From contig CAZTLU010000029.1 of assembly GCA_964614605.1 (NCBI GenBank), forward strand, positions 1 to 18,328: a stretch of DNA of 18,328 nucleotides. Reading direction: 5' to 3'. A program made the position numbers and the translations under genes. This stretch comes from Fimenecus sp964614605. GTDB lineage: Bacteria > Bacillota > Clostridia > Oscillospirales > Acutalibacteraceae. Of the stretch, positions 5,683-13,767 are shown in pieces (within the stretch, counting starts at the first letter, position 1; every line of letters starts with the position of its first letter). The notes beneath the pieces were generated by a model. It had not been told where the DNA came from and did not search any database. It was given only the letters and a program-made list of their open reading frames with translations.

Positions 5683-8178
5683 ATGGCAAAACAAGGAAGT
5701 AGAAAAACTACAAATAAAAAGAAAAAGCAACAGACTATTAAAGGCTTTTCTTTAAACAAACAACTGACTGCAATTATTCTTTTTGCAGTATCAGTGCTTT
5801 GGTTCTGTTTGGCAATAATTGATGCCGGTGGCTTATGGGGAGGACTTCGCACATTCCTTTTCGGTATGTTCGGTTTCTTTACATTCATTTTCCCGCTTTT
5901 ACTTTTAGTTGTCACGGTGTTATTAGCACTTGATAAAACTGACAAAAATGTTAATTCGAGAATTATTGAAGTAACTATCCTTACTGTTTTGATAAGTGCT
6001 ATTGTGCACATTGCACAGTGTAATCCCGAAAGCACTTATTTTGAGGCAATAAAAGATGCTTATAATGTTTATTACATAGATGGCAGTATGCTTGGCAGCG
6101 GTGTGTTTGGTGCCGCCGTGGGTGGCTTAATTCTTCTCATTACTGGCGGCAGTAAGCCCGCAGCTTTTGTGTTAATGTTTATTGTGCTTTTTGTACTCAT
6201 AATGATTATGACAAAGCTTACTCTCGGAAACCTTTTCAGAGGCATTTCAAAGCCGGTTAAAAAGGTAGGGGAATTCACCAGCGAAAAGATTTCTGAATAT
6301 AACGAAAAAGCGGAACAATTGGCGGCCGAGCGTGAAGAACGCAGAAAAAATTTCAAAGCCGATGTAGATTTAGGTCCCGAGCCTGATGCAGACGCAAAGC
6401 CAATTTTCTCTGATGAGGTTATAGACGATACAGAAGTTAATGATGAGCTCGTATCTTTTACAGACATTAAGAATGCTGAAACTACTGTTGAGGAAAATCC
6501 TGTTGTTGAAGATAAGGTAATCAATCTTGATGATATTATCAAAAAAAGCACTTCAAAGCCTGAACAGCTTGTACTAGAACTCGACAATAAGGAAAATGAA
6601 GCAACTGAAGAAGATGATGAATTCACCGACGAAGAATGGAACGCAGAACCTGTTAAACGCTATGAATTGCCGCCACTCGAGCTTCTTAATCTTCCACAAA
6701 ACTTCAATTCGGGAGATTTAGAAAGTGAACAAAAACGTAACGGTGATAAGCTTATTTCAACGCTTAAAAGCTTTGGCGTAGAAACCCGAATTATAGGTAT
6801 TTCAAAAGGACCGTCTGTAACTCGATATGAAATCCAGCCTGCAGCAGGCGTTAAAATCAGTAAAATCACAAATCTTGCGGACGATATTGCGTTGAATTTA
6901 GCGGCTTCAGGCGTGCGTATTGAGGCTCCAATTCCCAATAAGCCTGCGGTTGGTATTGAGGTTCCTAATAAGAGCCGTCAGTCTGTTACATTGCGTGAGG
7001 TTATTGACCAACAACCTTATAAAAACGCGAAATCAAAGCTTAATGTTGCTCTTGGCAAGGATATTACAGGTGATTTTGTTTATTGTGACCTTGTAAAAAT
7101 GCCCCACTTACTTGTTGCGGGTACAACAGGTTCGGGTAAATCAGTTTGCTTGAATTCGATGATTGTGAGCATTCTTTATAATGCAACTCCAGATGAAGTT
7201 AAGCTTTTGATGATTGACCCCAAAGCTGTTGAGTTTACAATGTACAATGGCATTCCTCATCTTCTTGTTCCTGTAGTGTCTGACCCTAGAAAAGCATCAG
7301 GTGCACTTGCGTGGGCAGTTACCGAAATGCTTCAGCGATATAAAATGTTCTCCGAAAGCGGAGTTCGTGATATTTCAGGTTATAATAGTATTTGTGAAAG
7401 TGAAGGCAAGAAAAAATTACCACAGATTGTTATATTTATTGACGAGTTGTCAGACTTGATGATGGCGGCACCCAATGAAGTTGAAGATTCAATTTGCCGT
7501 CTTGCTCAGATGGCTCGTGCCGCAGGTATGCATCTTGTAATTGCAACACAAAGACCCTCTGTTGATGTTATTACAGGTCTTATTAAAGCAAATATTCCAA
7601 GCCGAATTTCTCTTTATGTTTCGTCACAGGTTGACTCGCGAACAATTATTGATTCCGTGGGCGCTGAAAAACTTCTCGGTCACGGTGATATGCTTTATTA
7701 TCCTGTTGGTATTCCAAAGCCTGTTCGTGTTCAAGGATGCTATCTCGACGAATCAGAAGTTCATAAAGTAGTCAACTTCCTTAAGGAACAGGAACAGTCT
7801 GCATATGATGACGAAGTAATTAAAGAGATTGACCGCCAGGCTGCAAATACTGGTTCAAAGAAGAAGGATTCTTCTGCATCTTCAGGAAATGACGACGGTG
7901 ACAGTCCCGCTGACGAAATGTTGCCAAAGGCAATTGAGGTTGTTATTGAGGCACAGTCTGCATCTACTACATTACTTCAAAGGAAGCTCAAGCTTGGTTA
8001 TGCTCGTGCGGCTCGCATTGTAGAAGAGCTTGAGGAGCGCGGAATTATCGGTCCTTATGAAGGAAGTAAACCCCGTAAGGTGCTTGTTTCCAAACAGCAA
8101 TGGTATGAAATGAATGCTTTAGCTCAGGGCGGAGCAAACAAACCCTATGGCGAAGATGATGAGGTTCAAAGTGAATAA
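5683..8178 (+). CDS. ftsK: DNA translocase FtsK/SpoIIIE
   Basis: Hexameric ATP-driven DNA pump at the septum that clears chromosome DNA during division or moves it into the forespore. It has 831 residues. The N-terminus has a basic tail and about four or five membrane segments (29-48, 58-83, 95-110, 137-153, 159-181). An acidic linker (about 200-335) follows. The RecA-like motor has Walker A GTTGSGKS (480-487) and Walker B VIFIDELSDL (Asp587, Glu588). A polar spacer around 715-742 leads to a C-terminal winged-helix gamma domain (about 745-815, ending in GPYEGSKPRKVLV), which reads oriented DNA motifs. Shine-Dalgarno GGAGAG precedes the start and uppP ends 15 bases upstream. The tepA neighbourhood favours a SpoIIIE role in a sporulator, but FtsK and SpoIIIE cannot be told apart from one copy. 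Confidence 0.95.
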   Translation: MAKQGSRKTTNKKKKQQTIKGFSLNKQLTAIILFAVSVLWFCLAIIDAGGLWGGLRTFLFGMFGFFTFIFPLLLLVVTVLLALDKTDKNVNSRIIEVTILTVLISAIVHIAQCNPESTYFEAIKDAYNVYYIDGSMLGSGVFGAAVGGLILLITGGSKPAAFVLMFIVLFVLIMIMTKLTLGNLFRGISKPVKKVGEFTSEKISEYNEKAEQLAAEREERRKNFKADVDLGPEPDADAKPIFSDEVIDDTEVNDELVSFTDIKNAETTVEENPVVEDKVINLDDIIKKSTSKPEQLVLELDNKENEATEEDDEFTDEEWNAEPVKRYELPPLELLNLPQNFNSGDLESEQKRNGDKLISTLKSFGVETRIIGISKGPSVTRYEIQPAAGVKISKITNLADDIALNLAASGVRIEAPIPNKPAVGIEVPNKSRQSVTLREVIDQQPYKNAKSKLNVALGKDITGDFVYCDLVKMPHLLVAGTTGSGKSVCLNSMIVSILYNATPDEVKLLMIDPKAVEFTMYNGIPHLLVPVVSDPRKASGALAWAVTEMLQRYKMFSESGVRDISGYNSICESEGKKKLPQIVIFIDELSDLMMAAPNEVEDSICRLAQMARAAGMHLVIATQRPSVDVITGLIKANIPSRISLYVSSQVDSRTIIDSVGAEKLLGHGDMLYYPVGIPKPVRVQGCYLDESEVHKVVNFLKEQEQSAYDDEVIKEIDRQAANTGSKKKDSSASSGNDDGDSPADEMLPKAIEVVIEAQSASTTLLQRKLKLGYARAARIVEELEERGIIGPYEGSKPRKVLVSKQQWYEMNALAQGGANKPYGEDDEVQSE

Positions 8179-10048
8179 TAATACTTTTTTACCTGTTTCA
8201 AAAAAAGATATGCTTAGCCGTGGCTGGGATGAAGTCGATTTTGTTTATGTATCCGGTGATGCATACGTCGACCATCCCAGCTTCGGCGCGTCTATTATTA
8301 CTCGAGTGCTTGAGCATGAGGGCTTTAAAGTTGGTTTTATTTCGCAACCCGATTGGCAAAATAATGATGCTTTTAAGGTTTTTGGTAAACCACGATTGGG
8401 ATTTTTCGTGTCTTCAGGTAATATTGATTCAATGGTTGCGCATTATACCGTTGCCAAGAAAAAAAGAAGTACCGACGCCTATTCACCCGGCGGAAAATAC
8501 GGGTTGAGACCTGACCGTGCAGTAATAGTTTATTGTCAGAAAATCCGCGAGATTTATGGTGATGTGCCTATTGTTATAGGCGGTCTTGAAGCCTCATTGC
8601 GCCGTTTTGCACATTATGATTATTGGGATGACAAAATCAGACCTTCAATTCTTTTTGATTCTGGTGCAGATTTAATCTCTTTCGGTATGGGCGAAAAGCA
8701 AACAGCACAGATAGCCCACAGACTCAACAATGGCGAAAACATTAAGGATTTGACTGATATTAAGGGCACTTGTTATGCGGTGCCTGTTGAAAACACACCG
8801 TATAAGGGAGTTGAGTGTCCGTCATACGAAAATGTTCTCAAATCAAAAAAAGAATATGCAATATCCTGCCGAATTCAACAAGACGAGCAAGACCATATTC
8901 GCGGTAAAGTAATTAAACAGCGTCACGATAAATTGATGCTCGTACAAAATGAGCCAATGGAGCCGTTGACTACCGAAGAGTTAGACGAAATTTACGCTTT
9001 GCCTTACGCACGCACATATCATCCCTCTTATGAAAGGGATGGGGGAGTACCCGGTATTTTAGAGGTCGAATTTTCGATTACCCATAACCGCGGTTGTTTT
9101 GGTGGTTGTAATTTCTGCTCAATCGCTTTTCATCAAGGCAGATATGTTACTTGCAGAAGCAAAGAATCCATTGTTAATGAAGCAAAGTTGCTTACCACGC
9201 TTGATGGCTTTAAAGGGTATATTCACGATATCGGCGGTCCTACCGCTAATTTCAGAAGGACCTCTTGTGATGTTCAGCTTAAGAAAGGATTGTGTAAGGG
9301 CAAAAAATGCCTTGCACCTGAGCCTTGTCCTGCTCTCATTTCAACACACGAAGAATATCTTGATATTTTAAGAGAAATACGAAATATTCCAAAAGTTAAA
9401 AAAGTTTTTATTCGTTCAGGTATTAGATATGATTATCTTTTGTGCGATAAAAACGATGAATTCTTTAAAGAACTTGTCAAACACCATGTAAGCGGTCAGT
9501 TGAAGGTAGCTCCTGAACATTGTTCAGCTGCAGTGCTCGATAAAATGGGCAAGCCACACATAAAAGCATATAAAGAATTCTCAAAAAGATATTTCACATA
9601 TACAAAATCTATTGGTAAAGAACAGTATCTTGTTCCCTATCTTATGTCATCTCACCCGGGCGCAACTTTAAAAGATGCAGTTGAACTTGCAGAATTTATC
9701 AAGAGTGAAAAACTTCATCCCGAGCAGGTACAGGATTTTTACCCCACGCCCGGTACAATTTCTACAGCAATGTATTATACCGAACTTGACCCATACACAT
9801 TAGAGAAGGTGTATGTCGCAAAAACTCCGCACGATAAGGCTTTGCAAAGAGCTTTAATGCAATATTTTAATCCTAAAAACTATGATTTGGTTTATGAGGC
9901 ATTAAAAAAAGCAGGCAGACACGACCTTATCGGTACATCGCCCAAATGCTTGATTAAGCCTAAAAACAACATGCCTAATAATAATCAACAACCAAGAGGA
10001 AAAAATGCAAAAAAAGGAAAGAAGCCTGTACAAAAGCGGAGAAGATAA
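8171..10048 (+). CDS. YgiQ family (UPF0313) radical SAM protein
   Basis: A radical SAM enzyme of about 625 residues whose reaction is not established. The iron-sulfur binding CxxxCxxC is C309-C313-C316 (GCFGGCNFC); a second cysteine-rich patch follows (KGLCKGKKCLAPEPCPAL). Other family hallmarks are FLPVSKKDMLSRGWDEVDFVYVSG near the start and the segment VKKVFIRSGIRYDYLL. The tail is basic and low-complexity (QQPRGKNAKKGKKPVQKRRR). The frame is open from an ATG at 8147, but that start has a poor site. The GTG at 8171 follows GAGGT at a proper distance and gives the family's usual N-terminus, so I prefer it. It overlaps the ftsK stop by 8 bases, implying coupling. Confidence 0.88.
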   Translation: MNNNTFLPVSKKDMLSRGWDEVDFVYVSGDAYVDHPSFGASIITRVLEHEGFKVGFISQPDWQNNDAFKVFGKPRLGFFVSSGNIDSMVAHYTVAKKKRSTDAYSPGGKYGLRPDRAVIVYCQKIREIYGDVPIVIGGLEASLRRFAHYDYWDDKIRPSILFDSGADLISFGMGEKQTAQIAHRLNNGENIKDLTDIKGTCYAVPVENTPYKGVECPSYENVLKSKKEYAISCRIQQDEQDHIRGKVIKQRHDKLMLVQNEPMEPLTTEELDEIYALPYARTYHPSYERDGGVPGILEVEFSITHNRGCFGGCNFCSIAFHQGRYVTCRSKESIVNEAKLLTTLDGFKGYIHDIGGPTANFRRTSCDVQLKKGLCKGKKCLAPEPCPALISTHEEYLDILREIRNIPKVKKVFIRSGIRYDYLLCDKNDEFFKELVKHHVSGQLKVAPEHCSAAVLDKMGKPHIKAYKEFSKRYFTYTKSIGKEQYLVPYLMSSHPGATLKDAVELAEFIKSEKLHPEQVQDFYPTPGTISTAMYYTELDPYTLEKVYVAKTPHDKALQRALMQYFNPKNYDLVYEALKKAGRHDLIGTSPKCLIKPKNNMPNNNQQPRGKNAKKGKKPVQKRRR

Positions 10049-11018
10049 TCCAAACAAATACAAATTTTATATTCTCACTAAAAAAGAACGACGCAAAGCT
10101 TTTATAATCATTCTTCTTTGTATATTTTGCTTTATTGTCACTATTCTTGAATTATTAGGAATTACCAATTGGCATAAGGTAAGTGTGTTTAGCGGTGCTG
10201 TGGACGGAATTAAGATTGCTGATACTGATTTTGCTGTTTATTATCTTGATGTTGACCAAAGTGATTGTTCAATTGTTGTATGTGACGATGAGGTTATGGT
10301 CATTGATACGGGCTCATATCCTCAATTAACGGATATTCAAGAGGCATTATATGCACTCGAGGTCGAAACAATAGATTATCTTGTTATTACTCATCAGCAC
10401 GATGACCATATGAGCTGTGCGGAAAGATTGATGGGCATTTATAATGTAAAAAATATTGTTATGCCCAAGCTTTCAGAAGAAAATGCGGTAAATTCAGATA
10501 CTTATACACGGCTTCTGCACTCTATTGCTGATTATGATGTTAATCCAATCGCGGCTCAACACGGCGAATTCTTAAAATTAGGAAGCGCGACGATTGAATT
10601 TTTAGCACCACTAAAACAATATAAAGAGCTTAACAATATGTCAATTGTTATGAAAATCACTTATGGTGAAACTTCTTTTCTTTTTCAGGGTGATGCTGAA
10701 AGTCAGGTAGAAAATGATTTATTGTATTCTGATTATGATTTAACTGCCGACATTTTAAAATTAGGTCATCACGGCAGTAAAACTGCAAGTACGGAAAAAT
10801 ATCTTGATGCAGTAAATCCGCAAATTGCAATTATATCTTGTGGGCAAGGGAATACCTATGGTCATCCACGTATTACTGTTATGGAATATCTTGTAAAACG
10901 GGATATTGATTTTTACATTACAGTTGATTCGGGCGATATAACCGTCGCAAGTGACGGAAAAAATATTGAAGTTTTTACTGAAAAAGAATCAGAATATGAT
11001 TATGCACAACAAAATTAG
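10005..11018 (+). CDS. Membrane-anchored ComEC-type metallo-beta-lactamase-fold hydrolase
   Basis: A 337-residue protein with a basic cytosolic N-terminus, one strong membrane segment (about 32-52) and an extracytoplasmic MBL domain. The dinuclear metal motif THQHDDH (129-135) is complete, followed by GDAE (229-232) and the GHHGS motif (254-258) characteristic of the C-terminal domain of ComEC/Rec2. The channel domain of ComEC is absent, so it is a stand-alone anchored hydrolase, perhaps acting on nucleic acid or nucleotides outside the membrane; the substrate is not known. The ATG has AAGAGGA five bases upstream and lies inside the ygiQ-type gene, overlapping its lysine-rich end by 44 bases in another frame. 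No terminator is evident after it. Confidence 0.8.
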   Translation: MQKKERSLYKSGEDNPNKYKFYILTKKERRKAFIIILLCIFCFIVTILELLGITNWHKVSVFSGAVDGIKIADTDFAVYYLDVDQSDCSIVVCDDEVMVIDTGSYPQLTDIQEALYALEVETIDYLVITHQHDDHMSCAERLMGIYNVKNIVMPKLSEENAVNSDTYTRLLHSIADYDVNPIAAQHGEFLKLGSATIEFLAPLKQYKELNNMSIVMKITYGETSFLFQGDAESQVENDLLYSDYDLTADILKLGHHGSKTASTEKYLDAVNPQIAIISCGQGNTYGHPRITVMEYLVKRDIDFYITVDSGDITVASDGKNIEVFTEKESEYDYAQQN

Positions 11019-11061
11019 TCTAAATACACATAAAAAATCGGCTTAATTTGTAAAAAAGTAC

Positions 11062-11090
11062 TTGCAATCACAGTTTTCTTGTGTTATAAT
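11062..11090 (+). promoter_or_regulatory. Promoter of rpsB-tsf
   Basis: TTGCAA (11062-11067), 17 bases, TATAAT (11085-11090), with an extended -10 TGT just before it. The predicted start near 11097 leaves about 97 bases of leader before rpsB. Confidence 0.85.
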
Positions 11091-11096
11091 TTTTCA

Positions 11097-11150
11097 GCAA
11101 TTCGCATGTGCGGTGATTTTGACGGAATTGCATACACAGTATGTCCCGCC
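11097..11150 (+). promoter_or_regulatory. Structured rpsB leader, possible autogenous control element
   Basis: GCAATTC (11097-11103) and GAATTGC (11125-11131) are perfect inverted repeats beginning at the predicted first transcribed base. A second hairpin, CATAC-ACA-GTATG (11131-11143), follows immediately. Leaders of ribosomal protein operons often bind their own product; S2 is the candidate ligand here. The fold matches no specific known family I can name. Confidence 0.45.
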
Positions 11151-11193
11151 AAAAAGTGACCCGTACAGAGGATAAAATAAGGAGGAAAAAACA

Positions 11194-11928
11194 ATGTCAG
11201 TAGTATCTATGAAACAGTTACTCGAGGCAGGTGTTCATTTCGGACACCAGACAAGAAGATGGAACCCCAAAATGGCAGAGTACATCTTCACTGAAAGAAA
11301 TGGTATTTATATCATTGACCTTCAGAAAACAGTTAAGAAACTTGAAGAGGCTTACAAGGTAGTAAGAGAAGTTGCTGAAAACGGTGGCGAAATTCTTTTT
11401 GTAGGCACAAAGAAGCAGGCACAGAGCTCTGTTAAGGAAGAAGCAATGCGTTGCGGCATGCCTTTCGTTAATGCTCGTTGGCTCGGCGGTATGCTCACAA
11501 ACTTCACAACAATCAAGCAGAGAATTAAGAGACTTGCTCAGCTTCAGGCTATGAAAGAAGACGGCACATTTGACCTTCTTCCCAAAAAGGAAGTTGCAAA
11601 GTATGAGCTTGAAATCGAAAAGCTTGAAAAGTACATTGGCGGTATCACAGAAATGAAAAAGCAGCCCGCTGCTATGTTCATTGTTGACCCCAGAAAAGAA
11701 AAGATTGCAGTTGCTGAAGCTAAAAAGCTTGGTATCCCCGTAATTGCTATTGTTGACACAAACTGTGACCCTGATGATGTTGATTATGTTATCCCCGGTA
11801 ACGATGACGCTATCCGCGCTGTTAAGCTTATTGCAGGCGCTATGGCTGATGCTGTTATCGAAGGCAGACAGGGCGAGCAGATGGAAGCTCCTGCTGAAGA
11901 GGCAGTTGCTGAAGAAGCTGCAGAGTAA
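11194..11928 (+). CDS. rpsB: 30S ribosomal protein S2
   Basis: Structural protein of the small subunit, assembling late near the head-body junction. It has 244 residues. The first S2 signature VHFGHQTRRWNPKM is at 14-27, and the second region PVIAIVDTNCDPDDVDYVIPGNDDA is intact. The C-terminus is an alanine/glutamate-rich acidic tail. Start ATG follows a near-perfect AAGGAGG. It is the first gene of the standard rpsB-tsf pair and has its own promoter and leader. Confidence 0.98.
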   Translation: MSVVSMKQLLEAGVHFGHQTRRWNPKMAEYIFTERNGIYIIDLQKTVKKLEEAYKVVREVAENGGEILFVGTKKQAQSSVKEEAMRCGMPFVNARWLGGMLTNFTTIKQRIKRLAQLQAMKEDGTFDLLPKKEVAKYELEIEKLEKYIGGITEMKKQPAAMFIVDPRKEKIAVAEAKKLGIPVIAIVDTNCDPDDVDYVIPGNDDAIRAVKLIAGAMADAVIEGRQGEQMEAPAEEAVAEEAAE

Positions 11929-11941
11929 TTATTGAATTTAT

Positions 11942-11973
11942 AGCCCGTGGCATATTGGTTACGGGCTGTTTTT
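11942..11973 (+). terminator. rpsB-tsf intergenic attenuator-like terminator
   Basis: AGCCCGT (11942-11948) pairs with ACGGGCT (11961-11967), extendable by G-U pairs on both sides, followed by GTTTTT. It lies 13 bases after the rpsB stop and before the tsf ribosome binding site. It probably ends only part of the transcripts, setting S2 output above EF-Ts, since tsf has no evident promoter of its own. Confidence 0.65.
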
Positions 11974-12001
11974 AAATCAAATTATATTGGAGGAAAAGAA
12001 A

Positions 12002-12925
12002 ATGGCATTTACTGCAAAAGACGTACAGACTCTTCGTGAGAAGACAGGCGTTGGTATGATGGATTGTAAAAAGGCTCTTGTTGAAGCTGATGGCGATATG
12101 GACAAGGCTGTTGATATTCTTAGAGAAAAAGGTCTTGCTTCTGCTGCTAAAAAGGCAAGCCGTGTTGCTGCTGAAGGCGTAGTTGCTGCTTACAGCGATG
12201 CAAATGCAGGTGCTCTTGTTGAAATTAACTGTGAAACAGACTTCGTTGCAAAGGGCGAGCCCTTCGTTAACCTTTCAAATAAGGTTGCAAAGACAGTTGT
12301 TGCAGCAAAGCCCGCCGATGTTGAAGCTCTTCTTGCTACAAAAGCAGTTGATTCAGATAAGACTGTTGAAGAAGAAGTTCAGGAAGTTTTCCTTGCTCTT
12401 CGTGAGAATATGAAAGTTCGTAGATTTGCTCTTGTTGAGGGTCACACTGCAACATATATCCACGCAGGCGGCACAGTAGGCGTTCTTGTTGCATTTGATG
12501 TTGATGATGCAACTGCTGCTAAGGCTGAATTTGATGCTATGGGCAAGAATGTAGCAATGCAGATTGCAGCTATGAACCCCAGCTATCTTGACGAAGCAAG
12601 CGTTCCTGCTGAAGTTCTTGAGAAAGAAAAGTCAATCCTTATCGCACAGATGAAGGAAGACCCCAAAATGGCTAACAAGCCTGACCAGGTTCTTGCTAAA
12701 ATCGTTGAAGGTAAAATCGGTAAGTACTACAAAGAAAACTGCCTTCTTTGTCAGGAATTCGTTCGTTCAGACCTCTTTGACGGTGCTGTTAACGGCTATG
12801 TAAATTCAGTTGCTAAAGCACTTGGCGCTGACATCAAGGTTACAAGCTTCGTTCGTTTCGAAAAGGGCGAAGGCATTGAAAAGAAAGAAGACAACTTTGC
12901 TGCTGAAATCGCAAGCATGATGTAA
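12002..12925 (+). CDS. tsf: Translation elongation factor Ts
   Basis: Guanine nucleotide exchange factor for EF-Tu. With the ATG at 12002 the protein has 307 residues. The N-terminal UBA-like module is at about 1-45 (FTAKDVQTLREKTGVGMMDC), and the EF-Tu contacting CETDFVAKGEPF is at 77-88. The dimerisation core follows and the family's usual C-terminal ending is present. The reading frame extends back to a TTG at 11987, but this lies within the Shine-Dalgarno TTGGAGG; GGAGG is correctly spaced for the ATG at 12002, so the longer version is rejected. It closes the rpsB-tsf operon, with a strong terminator 17 bases after the stop. Confidence 0.97.
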   Translation: MAFTAKDVQTLREKTGVGMMDCKKALVEADGDMDKAVDILREKGLASAAKKASRVAAEGVVAAYSDANAGALVEINCETDFVAKGEPFVNLSNKVAKTVVAAKPADVEALLATKAVDSDKTVEEEVQEVFLALRENMKVRRFALVEGHTATYIHAGGTVGVLVAFDVDDATAAKAEFDAMGKNVAMQIAAMNPSYLDEASVPAEVLEKEKSILIAQMKEDPKMANKPDQVLAKIVEGKIGKYYKENCLLCQEFVRSDLFDGAVNGYVNSVAKALGADIKVTSFVRFEKGEGIEKKEDNFAAEIASMM

Positions 12926-12942
12926 TTTCTTTAAAAGTCCAT

Positions 12943-12979
12943 TAAAGCGTACTGATTATTCGGTACGCTTTATTTTTTT
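12943..12979 (+). terminator. Intrinsic terminator of rpsB-tsf
   Basis: TAAAGCGTAC (12943-12952) and GTACGCTTTA (12963-12972) form a perfect 10-bp stem with a 10-base loop, followed by seven T (12973-12979). Confidence 0.92.
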
Positions 12980-12981
12980 GC

Positions 12982-13010
12982 TTGTAAAATCTTTTCTTAT
13001 ATTGTAGAAT
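12982..13010 (+). promoter_or_regulatory. Possible promoter of cwlD-radA
   Basis: TTGTAA (12982-12987), 17 bases, TAGAAT (13005-13010). A TATAAT at 13011-13016 is an alternative -10 without a good -35. The segment is very AT-rich, and a sporulation sigma factor could also be used, so the exact site is uncertain. Confidence 0.4.
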
Positions 13011-13050
13011 TATAATATAAAATTTCACCATATAATTTATGGGTGATTTT

Positions 13051-13767
13051 ATGAAGAAAGCTTTGTTTGTATTTTTTTCGATATTTCTTTTAGTGTCAAT
13101 ACTTTTATTGCAAGAAATTAAATTAGCAGCGTCTTCACAGCTAATTGAAGATAAACATCCCGTCATAATTATTGATGCCGGTCACGGCGGTGAAGACGGC
13201 GGCGCTGTAGGAACTGACGGTACAAATGAAAAAGATATAAATCTTGCAATTGCACTGAAGCTAAATGATATTCTTACCGTGTTTGGTTATGAAACAAGAA
13301 TGGTGAGGGTATCGGATATTTCAATACATAACGATGGTGCAGACACAATAAGAGAGCGAAAGGTAAGTGACATTCGCAATCGTACAGCAATTATGGAAGA
13401 ATACGATAATTGCTTATATGTGAGCATTCATCAAAATAAATATGAGGATAGCAGAATTTGGGGTGCACAAACCTTTTATTCACCAAATGATGAAGCAAGC
13501 AAAAATCTTGCACAGTTTATTCAGACCTCAATTGCAACTAAAATTCAGCCCGATAACAATCGTCTGATAAAAGAATCGGGCACAAGCATTTATGTGTTAT
13601 ACAATGCTACGAAACCCGCAGTTATGGTGGAATGCGGATTTATGTCCAACTACAACGAGTTATCACAGTTAAAAACAGAAGAATATCAGTCACAAATGGC
13701 TTTTTCTATATCATCAGGAATAATTAATTACAATATTTCGGAGGTTACAAATGGCACAGAAGTCTAA
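13051..13767 (+). CDS. cwlD: N-acetylmuramoyl-L-alanine amidase (Amidase_3), CwlD-like
   Basis: Zinc amidase cleaving the lactyl-amide bond between muramic acid and the peptide stem. In CwlD this makes muramic-delta-lactam in spore cortex. It has 238 residues from the ATG at 13051. An N-terminal hydrophobic segment (about residues 3-21) acts as signal or anchor, placing the catalytic domain outside the membrane. Zinc ligands and the catalytic residue are all visible: DAGHGGEDGG (His45), NEKDINLA (Glu60), VSIHQN (His127) and VECGFMSN (Glu194). An ATG at 13039 is in frame, but GGGTGA at 13041-13046 is placed for the ATG at 13051. The small single-domain size fits CwlD better than a cell-separation amidase, though vegetative amidases share the fold. 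radA overlaps its end by 17 bases. Confidence 0.82.
   Translation: MKKALFVFFSIFLLVSILLLQEIKLAASSQLIEDKHPVIIIDAGHGGEDGGAVGTDGTNEKDINLAIALKLNDILTVFGYETRMVRVSDISIHNDGADTIRERKVSDIRNRTAIMEEYDNCLYVSIHQNKYEDSRIWGAQTFYSPNDEASKNLAQFIQTSIATKIQPDNNRLIKESGTSIYVLYNATKPAVMVECGFMSNYNELSQLKTEEYQSQMAFSISSGIINYNISEVTNGTEV

Noticed and set aside
6072..6626. 184-codon serine-rich minus-strand open frame opposite ftsK
   Set aside because: The serine/threonine richness is the mirror of acidic codons in the FtsK linker; a frame shadow.
8147..8170. Longer start for the YgiQ-type gene at ATG 8147
   Set aside because: Weak spacing to any Shine-Dalgarno, and the GTG at 8171 has GAGGT correctly placed and gives the usual family N-terminus.
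11019..11193. T-box or metabolite riboswitch before rpsB
   Set aside because: The leader is under 100 bases and shows no T-box sequence, specifier stem or known riboswitch core.
11987..12001. TTG start extending tsf by five codons
   Set aside because: The TTG is part of the TTGGAGG ribosome binding site itself; EF-Ts proteins start with the MAFTAKDV-type sequence.
12942..13166. 74-codon minus-strand frame between tsf and cwlD
   Set aside because: It runs through the rpsB-tsf terminator and the cwlD start region; no Shine-Dalgarno and no recognisable protein.
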